From Lepidurus packardi (taxonomy: Eukaryota; Arthropoda; Branchiopoda; Notostraca; Triopsidae): a stretch of 64,000 bases of DNA. Where the stretch lies: positions 4,836,001 to 4,900,000 of the forward strand of contig JAKZAN010000007.1 in the NCBI GenBank assembly GCA_023053545.1, in the 5' to 3' direction. Position 1 is the first letter of the stretch, and each line of letters begins with the position of its first letter. Under the pieces are notes generated by a model that saw nothing but the letters and a program-made list of their open reading frames with translations, was not told the DNA's origin and did not search any database. This document shows, piece by piece, positions 50,101 to 61,677 of this stretch. The position numbers were made by a program, and so were the translations under genes.

Positions 50101-53100
50101 GATTTTCTCTACCTATGTGGCTCTCCGATCGCTGTTAAGGCCCTCATTAGGGTTTGAATACATGTCGTTTTCCCAGCACCACTCGGTCCTAATGTCATGA
50201 TCCCGTGACGCACCCTCTGGGTTTCATATAGCTATTCGGACAAAAGTATCATACCTAATAAGGAAATATTTAGCTAGAATGGGTACTTGGATAAGTTTAA
50301 GCATCCACGGAGGATGCGGAACTAAGCCAGCGATCTTGATTTGTTCCTGGATAGCGGATTCTAGCTCTGGGTACGAAGTTTTCTCAAGCGATGTACTAGG
50401 GAATAAGTCCCCGATAAGGGACATGAATAAAGGCTCATCCTCGTCTAATTCACAACAATAGATTAAAACTTTCTTTTCAAATAAAGTAGTCTTATACCAA
50501 CTAGCTTAGAGAGGTTCATATCTCTTAGAACTCGCATAACAATCATGCTCTCGGAATCTCGCACACTGGCCCGCTTAGCTGAACCCAAGGTTCGCAACAC
50601 AGACAAGATATTCCTGAGCCCGAAGTCATAATGCACCTGGGAAAGCATAGTCCATACAACGTTAATTCAAGTGTAAGGAATAAGATCGAATACTTGTTTA
50701 GTCAGCTGTTCCTCGCATAGCTTGTACAAAGTGTAGAACTTGCGGGCCAATGTAATATTTTCGAGGAAACCACAGGACGCTAGTTTGACTCGAATAATGA
50801 TCTGGCGATCTGGTACCATCATGGCCACCGTACGGAATAGAATCTTCAAATTCTCCGGCAAAGCTTGCCGTCCAGCATAACCAGGATTCTGTGTACCCAA
50901 AATCCCTTAAACTCGTGATTCACTTAAATACTAAATTAATCCTACCATAGTTAAGAAAATGCCGAATTCGGGATTCATTTCAATAGTGTCCCCATCAGTG
51001 AAAACCAAGTGTTTGCGCTTTTCTCGCTTGCATGTCAAGACTACTGCCACCTGTTGGGCTGCTACTGATAATACGGACAAATCAATCCGGTTGAACTCGT
51101 CAAAGCAGCCCCAAGCACCAGATTGACACAACCCTGGAACACAGTTATTTAGTAAATTTTAAAAACAACACTATTCCATTGACTGACCTTTAATGATGCG
51201 ACCCAAACCGCGAAAATCCATTTGGTCAGAGCAATTGAACACTACAACGTACTTTCCCAAAGTTTTGCCCATATCTTTGGTAGTTTCTGTCTTGCCAGTA
51301 CCAGCTGGCCCTGTTGGACATCCTCCCATGGACATATGCAAGGCTTGAGCCAGAGTGATATAACACCTGGCAGTTTAATAGTTAAGGAAGATGCTCTATG
51401 AGGCGGAAAAGTTGCACCTGTCTGTTAACGGAGTAATGACGAGGCGTTCCGTACAACCCAAAAACTCGTTTTGATAAGTGAAGTTGACGTCCGTGATCGA
51501 AATCCATGTTTTGTCCAGCTCTTGTTTGAAATAGAACCGGAATTGTTTTGTCCACTCAAAGTCGCTTACCGATCGAACATTCAAACGACACTGCAATGCA
51601 AAAGTGACACACTTGATATACTTTGAATCACTACCATAAACATTTGGCAACGCGACGCAAGGACGACTCGACAAAAGGATTCCGTGTCCCCGACGCAAGG
51701 ACGCCGGGCAACGACAGAAGGACGCCAGGCCCATAATCTTTTTAAGGGATCAGTAGAATTTCGAGTTCAAAAAGTTTCTGCTCATTGGTTAAGCGCCAAC
51801 GAGATTAGAAAGTGCTTAAACCCTATTTAAGAGTGCGTCACAAGGTTAGGTTTGGTAAGGTTGGCTTACATTAGGTTAGGTTACGTTAGGTTGGGTTAGG
51901 TTAGGTTACTTTAGCTCACGTTAGGTTAGGCGTCCTTTTGTCGGGGCCCGGAGTCCTCCTGAGGTATTTTTCTTAATGCGACTTGAAAAATTTATAACCT
52001 CGTTGGCTATTAACCAATGAGCAGAGACTTTTTGAGACCTGGCGTCCTTCTGTCGGGGACCGGCGCCCTTCTGTCGGGACCCGGCGTCCCTCCGTCGGGT
52101 AGACGGCGTATTTTTTATCGAGTCGTCCTTGTGTCTAACTCCCGAACATTTCTTTTAACGTCACGACTTGTGTATCCTACGATAAAAAAAAATCGCTCTG
52201 GAGTTAACTCATACATTGCGCATAACTTACCATGTAATCAAAAATATCCCTTTGATGAACATGGATAGTGATGAGAGTTTCGTACTTAATCCGCTCAAGG
52301 CGGTTGAGATTGCGAGTGGTTTGGTCAATTAAGGTATTAAGCATATCCAGAAATTTCGAGTTAGTTTCGGCCATGATCTTCCGATCGTATTTGGCTTGAG
52401 ACAATGCTACTTCGGATTCCTTGGTCCAAATCATTTGTATTCCCAAAATCCCCACCTAAAGCGATGAAATACCTTTGGGTATTAACACAGAGCAATAGAA
52501 AATCGCAGGGAATAGTATATACCTGTGAAGGGAATGTGCCAAGGAAATCCAGTAAGTTGAAATCGGGGTTCTCGATAGCCTGACTTGCAAGCCGAATAAT
52601 CGAATGCAAGGATTTCTGGGCTTCTTGCAGCAAACGCATAATCCATAGTTCTACACTTCCTTCCGCTCGTACAGGTTGTTCAAGCTTAATCATAATATTT
52701 TCTTTAGTCTTAGAGAATGGCAAAATGATGTAATTAAACGTACCGTAATTGACTCCCCTTCTGAAGAGACAATAGCGAGGATTTTGTCGTACTCTGTATC
52801 GTGAAATCGTACAGAGGCTGTATTATCGAAAATGGAGAGTAAGTGGGATTGGATCGTATGTGAATCGGATGCTTGGCCCAAAATTTCCAACAAGGCTGGA
52901 TCCGAAACGAAGAAGAAGCGTGGGAAAGTTAGTCGTTTCTTCTCCAAATATCCTGATAGCGATTTCTGACACAGTTCTAATTCCTCTTGTAAATGTGGCA
53001 GCAATTGCATTAACGTATCGTCACTCACGCAACAAAGTACTACATTCGGAGTCTCATGCGCTCTTGCCATAATTCGCTGCCATGCTTTGTCAATCTTGTG

Positions 53101-56100
53101 AAACCTGCACCAGTTACAGATTGCTTAAATTTTAAGTAACATCCATGAGTTTGTGTTACCTCTTAGCTTCTTTGGGTAGCTGTTTGGCAATGTCTCCACC
53201 TACGAACACAGCTTCCAGGTATACCCACAAGTTTTGGACACAAAGCCAACGTTCCAGTACTTCGTTCGTATTTGAGAGGTCAGTTACCCATTTCTGGATT
53301 TGCTTACGGAATGGAGCATTATATCTAAACAATTATGTAAATTTAACGTACTGTACATTTCATTCAGTACTAGTTGACTTTTACCGATTAGAAAGTAGGG
53401 AGCTTAAAACCATTAAGCTGTCATCTAATTGGCTAATAGTTTCGGCCGCGGTATCGCCACGTAGGAGTAATTCTCCGCGATTTTTAAACGACATGAACGT
53501 TAACTGGTGCGTCGTCCAATCATTGGTAACTTGTCGTAATTTTGCTTCAATATCTTTTTCTTTGAGGGCAGATATACAAACGTCCTAAACAAAATCGCTT
53601 TTGCTTAGAACCTGGCTATTTTTTAAACTTATTTTTTTTACTTATTTAGTTATTTTTACTTATTTTACTTAATTAATTATTTTAGTTATGTACTTATTTT
53701 TAGGTTTTATTTTGTTACTTCGACATCTTCTTTGTGTTGCAGTAGAGGGGCTTGTACCACGCTGCGTAAACAAAAGCCTTCGCTATCGACTTCAAATACG
53801 TGATCCGTGATATCTGTCAATCGTTGCCAATGTCTCGGTTTCATAGCTTTGTTCGTCATTAATTCCAACAGCGGACACAAATCACTGAAGTCGTCGATTG
53901 TCCGTTTCAGTGCATTAAAGGCTGGCCATTCTTTTAGACCTTTAGGTAGTTTACGACACCTAAGAACGTGACCGGAATTGTTAGTTGGGATACAGTTGGA
54001 AAACATCTGTGTTTACCTGTTCTGGAATTCGACTAATTCATTGTTAATTTCTTCGATGTTTACTTCTCCCCACGTTATGTCGTAATACGCAGTAACACGG
54101 TCAATAACATCGTTGTACAACCGATATAGTTTTTGAAGTAGGCTTAATTCCTTTTTTATACGCGTCAATTCAGGGATGTCTGGTAGAGGAATGCCAAACA
54201 ACTCAGCTCCCCCTGCATACGACCCATGTCGGCGCCATAAAGTGTCAAATCGATTCTAAGTCATGAAAAACATGCCGGCAATCAATTTTTTGTCTAAGGA
54301 GACTTAACTCGTACTTGGAAGCCAAGAAGACGATCTGAAGCGTCCCTAGGACTAAGTCCAACCACCATGGGTCCGTCTTCACGGTATTCGCGGCAAAACT
54401 GAACACAATCTTCTTTAAACTGGGTTAAGTTGTCCATCAATTGCTGCCGGAATTGGGGTTGAATGGCTACTAAAGCGGCGTGCAAATCTTGGGCATGGGA
54501 CTGCAAGCGATGCCACGAGAACCGGAGACCGTCAACGCGTTCCACCTCATCTTCTTGAATGGGTAGGTGGTACTTGAGCAGTACACCAATAGCTTCCTAA
54601 CAATAGCCGGCATTTAACTGAAAGCGTCGAAAAACGCTACACATTAGTTAAGCTCATACGTCGACTCTTTCCAACGCCATATCCATGTCCACTTCTTGAT
54701 TGCGAATATTCTTGAGCGTTTCCATGGCGATTCTGGTATCCTCTAAATCCAATACCCGACGATCGAGACGCTTTTCCAAGGCTGCTACCTGGACGAGCAT
54801 ACGTTCCATTTCCCGGGAACATTTAGCGTGTAGAACGCGAGCAAAAGCTGATGTCCATTTCTCTGTTTCTTGCAAAAGACTTGCCTTCAACTTCTCTACA
54901 AAAAAAATCAAGTAACCACGTCGATAACGAAAAAGTTGCGTTCGATTTACCAGTAGAAACATGCAGCGTTGCAAAACAGACCAGGTCAGGCTCAGCAGAA
55001 ATTGTGGCTTCGAGCTTATGATAGTAATGGAACTGGTTATCGAACTCCCACGTGGCTGGGTTACGGGACATGAATTCCTTTATGGCTAGTTGCCTATTTT
55101 TTTGCCAGAGAGCTCGATAAGATTCCCATATTTTGAACGATTCAGCGCAGTTCTACATATTATCTCTTTGTAAAAAAAAAACATCCCAAAATTTCCAAAG
55201 TTAGACAGACTGTACCGCTTTTAAACTGTGAATGCAAGCCGACATGAGGGAAAGACCTTTTACAACATCCTTCTGCTCGCAGATCAACGGATACAAGTTC
55301 TGAGGTTCCGTAAGCATTGCCACTCGATCTAACATCGTAGACTTGTACAGAGGATCTTTGGAACAAGCTACCAACTCATCCCAGTCATGGCGCTGTAACC
55401 GGATTAATAAAACTCGAGTGTGGGTGTCAATATAACCGCTTTTTTGGATACCTTATCAGCGTCTTTCTTTGAATGTTGGGAACTCCAGCGGGACAAACCC
55501 TTAGCCACACCCAAGATAACTTTGCCAGCCATAGCTAACGCTTCCTGGAATTCGTCCAGCGTGGGTACGATTTCAATATTAGGACTTACCAAACAAGCAT
55601 GGAATATAAACATGGGCAGGTTCGTATTTGAACCCTGCATCGTGGGTGAGGCCTTCTTTCCCACTAGGAATAATAGTAAAAAGGTGCGCTTTATGCGACG
55701 TAGAGAGGTCACTAAGTACGATATTACTTAAGGCAGGGGCGGGGCTCATGATCACAATCTTCTTGAGGACATCTAATTGCCCTCGAAGGAGGCGGACAAT
55801 TACATCCAAAATACGCCGACAGTAGGTGCGCCTGAAATCCCGAGCTGCTCCCAAGACGCTCGCAACGAGTTCTTCCTGCCGCAGTTCTAACTGGTCAGCT
55901 TCAAACCGCGCCGACTTGGCACTGAAGCCTACACCTCCGTTTCCAGCATTGGAAACGCTGGGGAATAAGGGGGGAAGAGTCGTCATGCTAGAGTATCGCG
56001 GAGTTTTGGTTTGGTTTGGTTTGTTTAGCGTTGGGAATATTTCCACTTTAGACCCCGTTGAAACCAACTTTGGTAAACTGTCCGTCGTCATTGTTTTGGA

Positions 56101-59100
56101 CGGACCTTTGCCAGCCAGTCGTAACGCATGTTTGACCGTTTTGATCTGCGGCAAAGACGTGGTTACCTGAGTTAAATTGGCTTTGATTGGGGGTACGCTT
56201 CTCGAAGTTGACGGTCCCGTTATAGATGTAGGAGCCGTTTTGGATACCGGGGAAGGTGTAGGCAAAGTAGGGGCTACGCGAGTTGAAACTTCGATTGACT
56301 GGCCTTCCGTTGGTTCCCTTTTCGGTAAAGTGACTACCGGACCTGAGAAAGAACGTCGGCGCTTTGGTTTTTCTTCAGTTTCCTTAGGAGAACCGTCCAC
56401 CAACGCTTTGGTGATGGACTGAGTCGTGGGCAATTGTCTAACCATTCGTTTTTGCTCGGTCTTCTTTTTAAGCTCGACAATGTCTGGAGGATAGGTTAAG
56501 GTAAAAAATTTCTCGTGCCGGCACGGCGTGCAGATTAAGTCCAAAAGTTCGTGAGTAGCCAATTCCATCAAGAGATTCTTTTGTTGCAGCTCGAATGCAG
56601 CTTGACGACATCGTTCTTTGGTAGCTTCCACGAATTCTTCCAAGAGCCACGGTTTGTCTCGCACACCTGGGCACGGCGAAACTTTGTGCATGGACTCCAA
56701 GATCCCTAGAATTCGCTGTCGCCTAATACTTTCCAAGCTGGAGAGAAAATAATATTTTTTTTTCTGGGATACTGTGTCAAGAGCTGGAACTTACCGACTG
56801 ATAAAGGTATCAAAGTCGTCTAACGCATGCTTGGCATACAGAAAGAAAGTTTGCCAATACGTAGGACAGTTACCCCACGTAATCCAATTAATAACTGGAT
56901 GGAATACTAACGATAAACGATGGATATGGCAAGAAAGTAGTGGAGCCAATTCGGGGTCAACTGATTCCACAGATGCTTGATACCTTTCTAGAAGATACTG
57001 TAGCGAACAATCTTCAATTACTTTCACAAAAAAAAGAGGTTAATTTTTTACCTGGGCCAAATCTCGAATGTTGAGAAGAGAATTGCGCTTTCCGTAAAAG
57101 AACACCGGCATTAGGGGCAAATGGGCCTCAGCTTTTAAACAGCAATCCACCTCACGGAATAAAAGCAATAAAGGACTGGCAAAGTGAATACTGAACGTCG
57201 CCAGTTCGTCACCTGTTTTAGCAACAATATGTCGGCTTAAACACTCCTGAACTTCACGTAACTAAGAAAAACAATGACTTTAATGAAAATAGCGACTAAA
57301 GGAAACGAAATATTACACTAAGAACATCCCAGTCTTTTGTTAACTTCAATTGGTAGTCGACTAACTTCAACGCAAGACCATTATACTTCCGAACGACTTC
57401 TTTGCCGACTTCACTAGCTAATAAGGTTGGATGACTAGCCAAAACGAGCACTTTTTGCTCTAACCGGCGGTACAAACCGCGAGACCATACAACTCTGCCT
57501 AAAGATGCAAAAATTCGCCCTATTATTGAACATTTTCAAAGGTAATTTTACCTGCGGTGGGAGGAAACTGGCGAGGGATAGGGGGGTCGTCTTTACAACG
57601 AGCAAACACCTTGCCAATCTTTTCAATATCTTTAGTTAACTTTGCAGTCATGCGTACAAACTTGACCTCGACGGAGCCCAGTGGAATTACTTGACTAACA
57701 CGTTCAAACTTGGCCAAGAACCGCATGTTTTGCGGGGTTTCCCAAACTTCATCGTAGGTCCGCTCCAAATAATTTCCAACGTAAAGTTTCAAATCATACA
57801 AACGCGCTTCAAATTCAGCTAGGTGTTGTTCAAAAGCTTCCTGGCGATAACTCAAGTAGTCGTACGGCCTAGAACTCACGTCAGATACGGCCGACGTATA
57901 CCTTCGCATAATTTCTTGCAATACTAAAAATACAGTTATTAGAAAGCAGTGAATGGAAGAGTGGCATATGTATTCAAATAGTACTTTCTTCGTCCAAAAG
58001 CAGTCCTTCCATCTTGCCTTTGAGAATTGCAGAATGCTGCTCGATGACGTCAAATAAATGCAAAATTTTGTGAACGCGTTTACAGAAAGAATCAAATTTC
58101 CCAAATATTGAGTGCTCGCTACACGTTATTTTAATGGGATGCGACGATGAAGCTTGTTGTGCTTCCATGATCTGGCGCATACAAACATAAGCTTCACTGC
58201 AAAAAAAAAGAACAAGAAATATTATTGTGTGTAATTTCCCCACCAACATTTCTACATTACCGGTAAACTTGATGAAGCTTCAGACAGTCAAGCAAACGGG
58301 GGCGGACAAAATCAGATGGACGTGACCATACCGTATCTTTTCCATGGCAGGTAACGTGCATACGGCATGAGCGAATCAATTGGTTGGTAATCTAATTTAA
58401 AAACAAACAAAAAATTTATACAACCTTAGTTTTAGGTCTATTCGAGTCATATACCTTGACCAACAATGACGTAACCCGCTCAGACGTGTTGTAATACTGA
58501 CTTGTACAGCATATCATCCGTACGGTATGGAGGAGGGGCCTTATACATGTTAATATTCGAACCTAACAATGAATTAAACAATCAAATTCAATAAAATAAC
58601 AAAAGAAAATAGTGTTACCGGATCCCAGACATAAAGCGTTTTGCAATAGTTTTCAAAATCAGACAGGTACCGAACGTTGTCTTTGGACTCGTGCCTGCAG
58701 AACATTAATTTCCGTTCGGCTTCCAACCATCGTTTAGCTAATTTGCAGCGATTGACTTGTAAGCACATCAGTACATCTTGCACCTGCACACCAGTTTTTA
58801 ACAGTTAAAAATAAAGAAAAAAAAGTTAAAATGATATCATTTACTTGTGGAAGCTGAAGTTGGTCTTGCAGCAAATGGAGCCTAACTAACCGTACTTTCC
58901 AGTACTCGATTTCATCGCGTGGACCGTCTTCATCGCAATCTCGGCGTAACATCTCTGATTCGCTCGCTTCCTAAATTATAGAGTACATAAATTTGCTACG
59001 CATACTTGAGTGACGGGTTTACTCTTTCTAACAAGTTAATCCAGTCTGCTCCTATTTTTTCTGCCAGCTGTCGACTCTCCGGCTCACGTGACGCTTCCGC

Positions 59101-60161
59101 CCGTTTCTTTGAATCTGCGGGTAAAATTAGCTGCGGACCTTTGACGGTATCCAACAAAGAGATTTTATTGCTCATTACATGCTCCGAAGCTAGAATGAGA
59201 CACAAAAAAACACAAAAAAGTCAGAGCAGGTTTTTCCAAAACATATATAAAAAAATATATAAAACCTTTTAACACGGAGCAAAAGGATTGGGTGGACATG
59301 ACGAGCTCTTCGTAGACTTGGATTTTGTCAGCAGCCTCTTCAATCTGCGCTATAAGACATTCTAGCAGGGGTTTATAGATGTGGTTCATCAACTGGCGTA
59401 AAGAATACACCAGATTGTCCTTAAACCCCTCTAGCACACCGCAAACCAAGTCCTGGTGTGATAACCATTATTAATAGCAAGCTAAGGTTACGCTTATAAG
59501 TTTAATCAAAGCTAACCCTGTGAACGTTGTCTTCGGTGAGCACTTTCTTAGGATTCAAGCGTAGAACAAATGTACAAGTTCCATCCAAAAGTAAAGGTAA
59601 CCCATCCGCTATAACCAAACGTCGATTTTCCCGAGGTGTCGATACAGCACTTGCCAAGGGATCCGTATTACGGAGTACATCTCCTTCAAAAGGCTGGAGT
59701 TGGTGATACAGCAAAATTGTTTTTTTGCAGTCTTTCAGAATAAAGTCATGAATTTCCTTGATCTAGAACCCCACAAGAAACCCCAGGAAGCAAGACGTTA
59801 CTTTCCCCGAAAACGAAATGGAAAGTTCGATAGGATGCAGCATCTCTCAACCTGAGCATCCTGCAGTAGATGGTCAACAACTTCTTGTTTGGTAATTCCG
59901 CATCCTTCAGCAGCAACTTGGAAGAGGAAGTCATACCGGAAGTCTAATTCCCCTCGTCGGGCTTTCCGATCACTACCCTATACCCGAAAAAAAAACCCAG
60001 TAGATCGTTCAACTCTAATGCGATACGAGAATAGATACGTGATTGGGGTAAAATTTATGAAGGTACTTTGCATTCCCGACCACCTTCATGTATTCGCTAA
60101 TCAGATTGAAAAAGAAACAATGAATTCAAAGACTTACGAAAGAATCTGCCACAATATCCAT
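38191..60161 (-). CDS. DNAH5: Axonemal outer-arm dynein heavy chain, DNAH5/DNAH8 type
   Basis: Motor subunit of the outer dynein arm (gamma class; Drosophila kl-3). 68 exons, every phase closing, 4839 aa: 60161-60138, 59977-59852, 59762-59517, 59452-59266, 59189-59023, 58970-58845, 58783-58619, 58562-58455, 58391-58261, 58196-57985, 57923-57552, 57498-57317, 57261-57052, 56997-56795, 56737-55728, 55663-55452, 55392-55216, 55152-54951, 54895-54660, 54596-54315, 54255-54017, 53959-53719, 53584-53385, 53324-53160, 53104-52744, 52708-52523, 52455-52231, 51590-51418, 51366-51188, 51133-50946, 50888-50694, 50636-50498, 50444-50287, 50231-50113, 50059-49932, 49873-49677, 46985-46800, 46746-46356, 46283-46141, 46083-45949, 45890-45650, 45594-45389, 45328-45165, 45110-44988, 44935-44743, 44688-44558, 44506-44358, 44299-43481, 43416-43271, 43214-42999, 42931-42666, 42485-42161, 42098-41943, 41884-41728, 41677-41547, 41488-41235, 41183-40871, 40807-40639, 40579-40427, 40349-40123, 40061-39984, 39927-39733, 39654-39383, 39326-39170, 39117-38905, 38839-38687, 38639-38537, 38474-38191. 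P-loops: AAA1 GPAGTGKT (2142-2149), AAA2 GPSGAGKT (2424-2431), AAA3 GEQGSAKT (2803-2810), AAA4 GVGGSGKQ (3167-3174). Stalk and microtubule-binding region in exons 48-50. The C-terminus ([29 protein letters not shown]) is diagnostic of the DNAH5/8 class. Pro/Ser-rich inserts lie at about residues 905-1105 and in exon 38. Confidence 0.95.
40062..40122 (-). other. GC-AG intron in the dynein gene
   Basis: Intron 60 begins with GC (exon end CTACAG, then GCAAGC) and ends in AG. Both flanks align with DNAH5-family sequence (FPIGLLQ before, [12 protein letters not shown] after). It is the only non-GT donor that I needed in about 120 introns in this window. Confidence 0.85.
42486..42600. repeat. Low-complexity ATAAATAAACATA-type repeat
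   Basis: Inside dynein intron 51, several imperfect copies of an AAACATATAAATATAAATA-like unit occur in tandem. It is a simple A/T-rich microsatellite-like tract with no coding content. Confidence 0.7.
47135..49478 (+). CDS. mol: Dual oxidase maturation factor (DUOXA), nested antisense
   Basis: DUOXA proteins (Drosophila moladietz/NIP) escort dual oxidase to the plasma membrane, where it makes hydrogen peroxide for defence and cuticle or matrix cross-linking. Five exons (47135-47329, 47389-48239, 48302-48685, 48769-48958, 49005-49478) give 697 aa. Family features: N-terminal RYNDWFIS followed by a hydrophobic segment, KWKTFCL, second membrane segment, [45 protein letters not shown], then three more hydrophobic segments ([46 protein letters not shown]). 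Between the NITLTL and FNERVYW blocks the loop is expanded to about 150 residues with several NxS/T sites and an RPKR furin-type site (residues 246-249). The C-terminus is a long acidic Ser/Glu-rich tail. The whole gene lies inside dynein intron 36 (46986-49676) on the other strand. Confidence 0.9.
51645..52135. repeat. Foldback repeat C with TTAGG-like centre
   Basis: The 640-base dynein intron 27 holds an imperfect foldback. The left arm has GGACGACTCGACAAAAGGA and GTTTCTGCTCATTGGTTAA; the right arm has TTAACCAATGAGCAGAGAC and ATCGAGTCGTCC. In between is about 90 bases with some ten GGTTAGGTTA/GTTAGG units. Both arms also contain short tandem GGCGTCCTTCTGTCGGG-like units. It shares arm motifs with the repeat at 23.2 kb. 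Confidence 0.8.
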
Positions 60162-60453
60162 AACGACCTATGCCGACACCATAATTTCTCTTTTTGTCAG
60201 TTGTCCGTATCCAAGTTCGTGTTGGGTCAATGAAAATAGGCAGGGTTTTGTTTTGCAAGCGCGCGAAAATCGATTCGACGTGACCGCGCGTAGGCAGCGG
60301 GGAATAGCAGGGTAATTCCCGCTAATGGAGCTGCAAGAAGTCAGCACAGAAACGTTGGAAAGCATAGAAAGTGCAGGTAATGAATTCACGATTTTCAGCA
60401 TACGGGTTGTTGTTACGACACCTGGCCATACCCTCTAGGATTTGGTGGTTTCC

Positions 60454-60492
60454 CATAAATAGCATGAAACTCCGTGCTGAAAACATCAGTCA
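60454..60492 (+). promoter_or_regulatory. Core promoter candidate for the Cys-rich gene
   Basis: An ATAAATA TATA-like box (60455-60461) is followed about 30 bases later by TCAGTC (60487-60492), the arthropod initiator consensus. The predicted start at about 60489 leaves a 68-base 5' untranslated region before the ATG at 60557. The dynein gene starts in the opposite direction 395 bases away. Confidence 0.5.
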
Positions 60493-60556
60493 CATTGGAA
60501 AGCGTTTTAGCTCCACGTGAACTACACAGAAGAGACTAACTTGAAGCTATTTCACC

Positions 60557-61049
60557 ATGCGTAATCTCATTATTGCAGCTTTGGTGTGTGTCTTCATCGC
60601 CACTTTGGCGGAAGCAGGTAAATTTAATTCAAATAACATTGAGCGTATCCTGAACATCAATGATTTTCAAACATTTATAACAGGAAAAGTTCCTAAACCC
60701 AAAGATGGCGTAAGGGCGAAAACAAATACAGGTACGCCAGCTTGTTTAGCTGCTGGGGGACTCTGTATTGAAGCCAGCGAATGCCCAGAAGGGAAACTCG
60801 CTGCTAAACGCGGCCTCTGCTCTGACAAGGGTTCCTCTCTGGAGTGCTGCCATGACGGTAAGGTTTTATTATCGATCGGGAAATGGCAAGTTTTACTAAA
60901 ATTTGTCTCCAACAGTGGGGCGAAATATCCGCGATTGCGGTGGACGCGGAGGTTCTTGCATGCCTACTGCTGATTGTGGAAAGGCTCCACGGGAACCCTT
61001 GGGGATATGTCCGGTAAATGGAGAGGAATGCTGTGTATTGGTTAACTAA
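60557..61049 (+). CDS. Small secreted two-module cysteine-rich protein
   Basis: Three exons (60557-60617, 60684-60857, 60916-61049) give 122 aa with a clear signal peptide (MRNLIIAALVCVFIATLAEA). A 66-base segment after the signal peptide is open and in frame but has good GT and AG borders, so I treat it as intron 1. The mature part has two similar modules, each with six cysteines: C-x6-C-x5-C-x11-C-x8-CC and C-x6-C-x5-C-x10-C-x6-CC, with GG between the first two cysteines of each. The pattern resembles a widespread arthropod family of small secreted peptides, some found in venoms (the U-scoloptoxin-19 type) but also present in non-venomous species. A defence or extracellular role is inferred, and nothing here shows toxicity. 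An AATAAA at 61148-61153 follows. Confidence 0.78.
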
Positions 61050-61147
61050 AGTCGGTTGACAAGAGCTCCAACAGTAGTGATTTTGTTAAACGTTATTTAT
61101 TTACGGTTGAGGCAAATGGCCTGTATAAACGGACCATTTCTGTACAA

Positions 61148-61153
61148 AATAAA
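61148..61153 (+). terminator. Polyadenylation signal of the Cys-rich gene
   Basis: AATAAA about 100 bases after the stop codon, in an intergenic gap where the minus-strand KCTD gene also ends. The remaining gap to 61677 shows no coding signal. Confidence 0.6.
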
Positions 61154-61677
61154 CGGGTCGCAATTATCCACGGATGGCACTGAATTGTCTTTCTCATATA
61201 AGAATACTTGAATAAAGGGAAAACGAGATGAGATAATAGATTGTAAAAAGGGGGAGGAAGTAGGAAGGTGAGGAGAAAACTACCACTACGACTATTGGCA
61301 CACGAATTCAAAGGATAACTTACGTAAGTAGTTAACGCTGTGTGGGACAAAAACAAACATATTGGTTTACAAACGTGGCAAAAACTACAAGTAACAAACA
61401 AACGAGATCTACCATCATATCCAAACCCCCGCGTAATACACAAATACAAACACACCGGTAGAATGCGAAACGATAGATTTACTCATGGCACCTGGTTACT
61501 AATTCCATTTTCTGTACAAAATTTGGCACTTTGTTAAAAAAAACTGCTAACTGTGAAAGTTAGATGGCACCACGACCGCCCGTCAAACTAGTTCTTAGAA
61601 AGTGTTGGCAGACATGAGTCGCAAATCTTGGTAAGATAAAAATTACTTACGCGCGACAAATATGAAATAACACCATC

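Noticed and set aside
51840-51940. Telomere or subtelomere
   Set aside because: The GGTTAGGTTA units are few, degenerate and sit at the centre of a foldback inside a dynein intron, so this is an interstitial repeat, not a chromosome end.
51645-52135. CRISPR-like array
   Set aside because: The short repeats are unevenly spaced, form inverted arms and occur in an intron of a eukaryotic gene; there are no regular unique spacers or cas genes.
55826-56422. Open frames antisense to dynein exon 15
   Set aside because: Shadow frames of a Pro/Thr-rich coding exon; the minus-strand frame aligns with dynein neighbours and carries the splice sites.
60333-60383. Plus-strand ATG followed by an open segment and a GTAATG donor upstream of the Cys-rich gene
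   Set aside because: Only 17 codons, no downstream exon continues it in frame, and it precedes the better TATA/initiator pair at 60455-60492.
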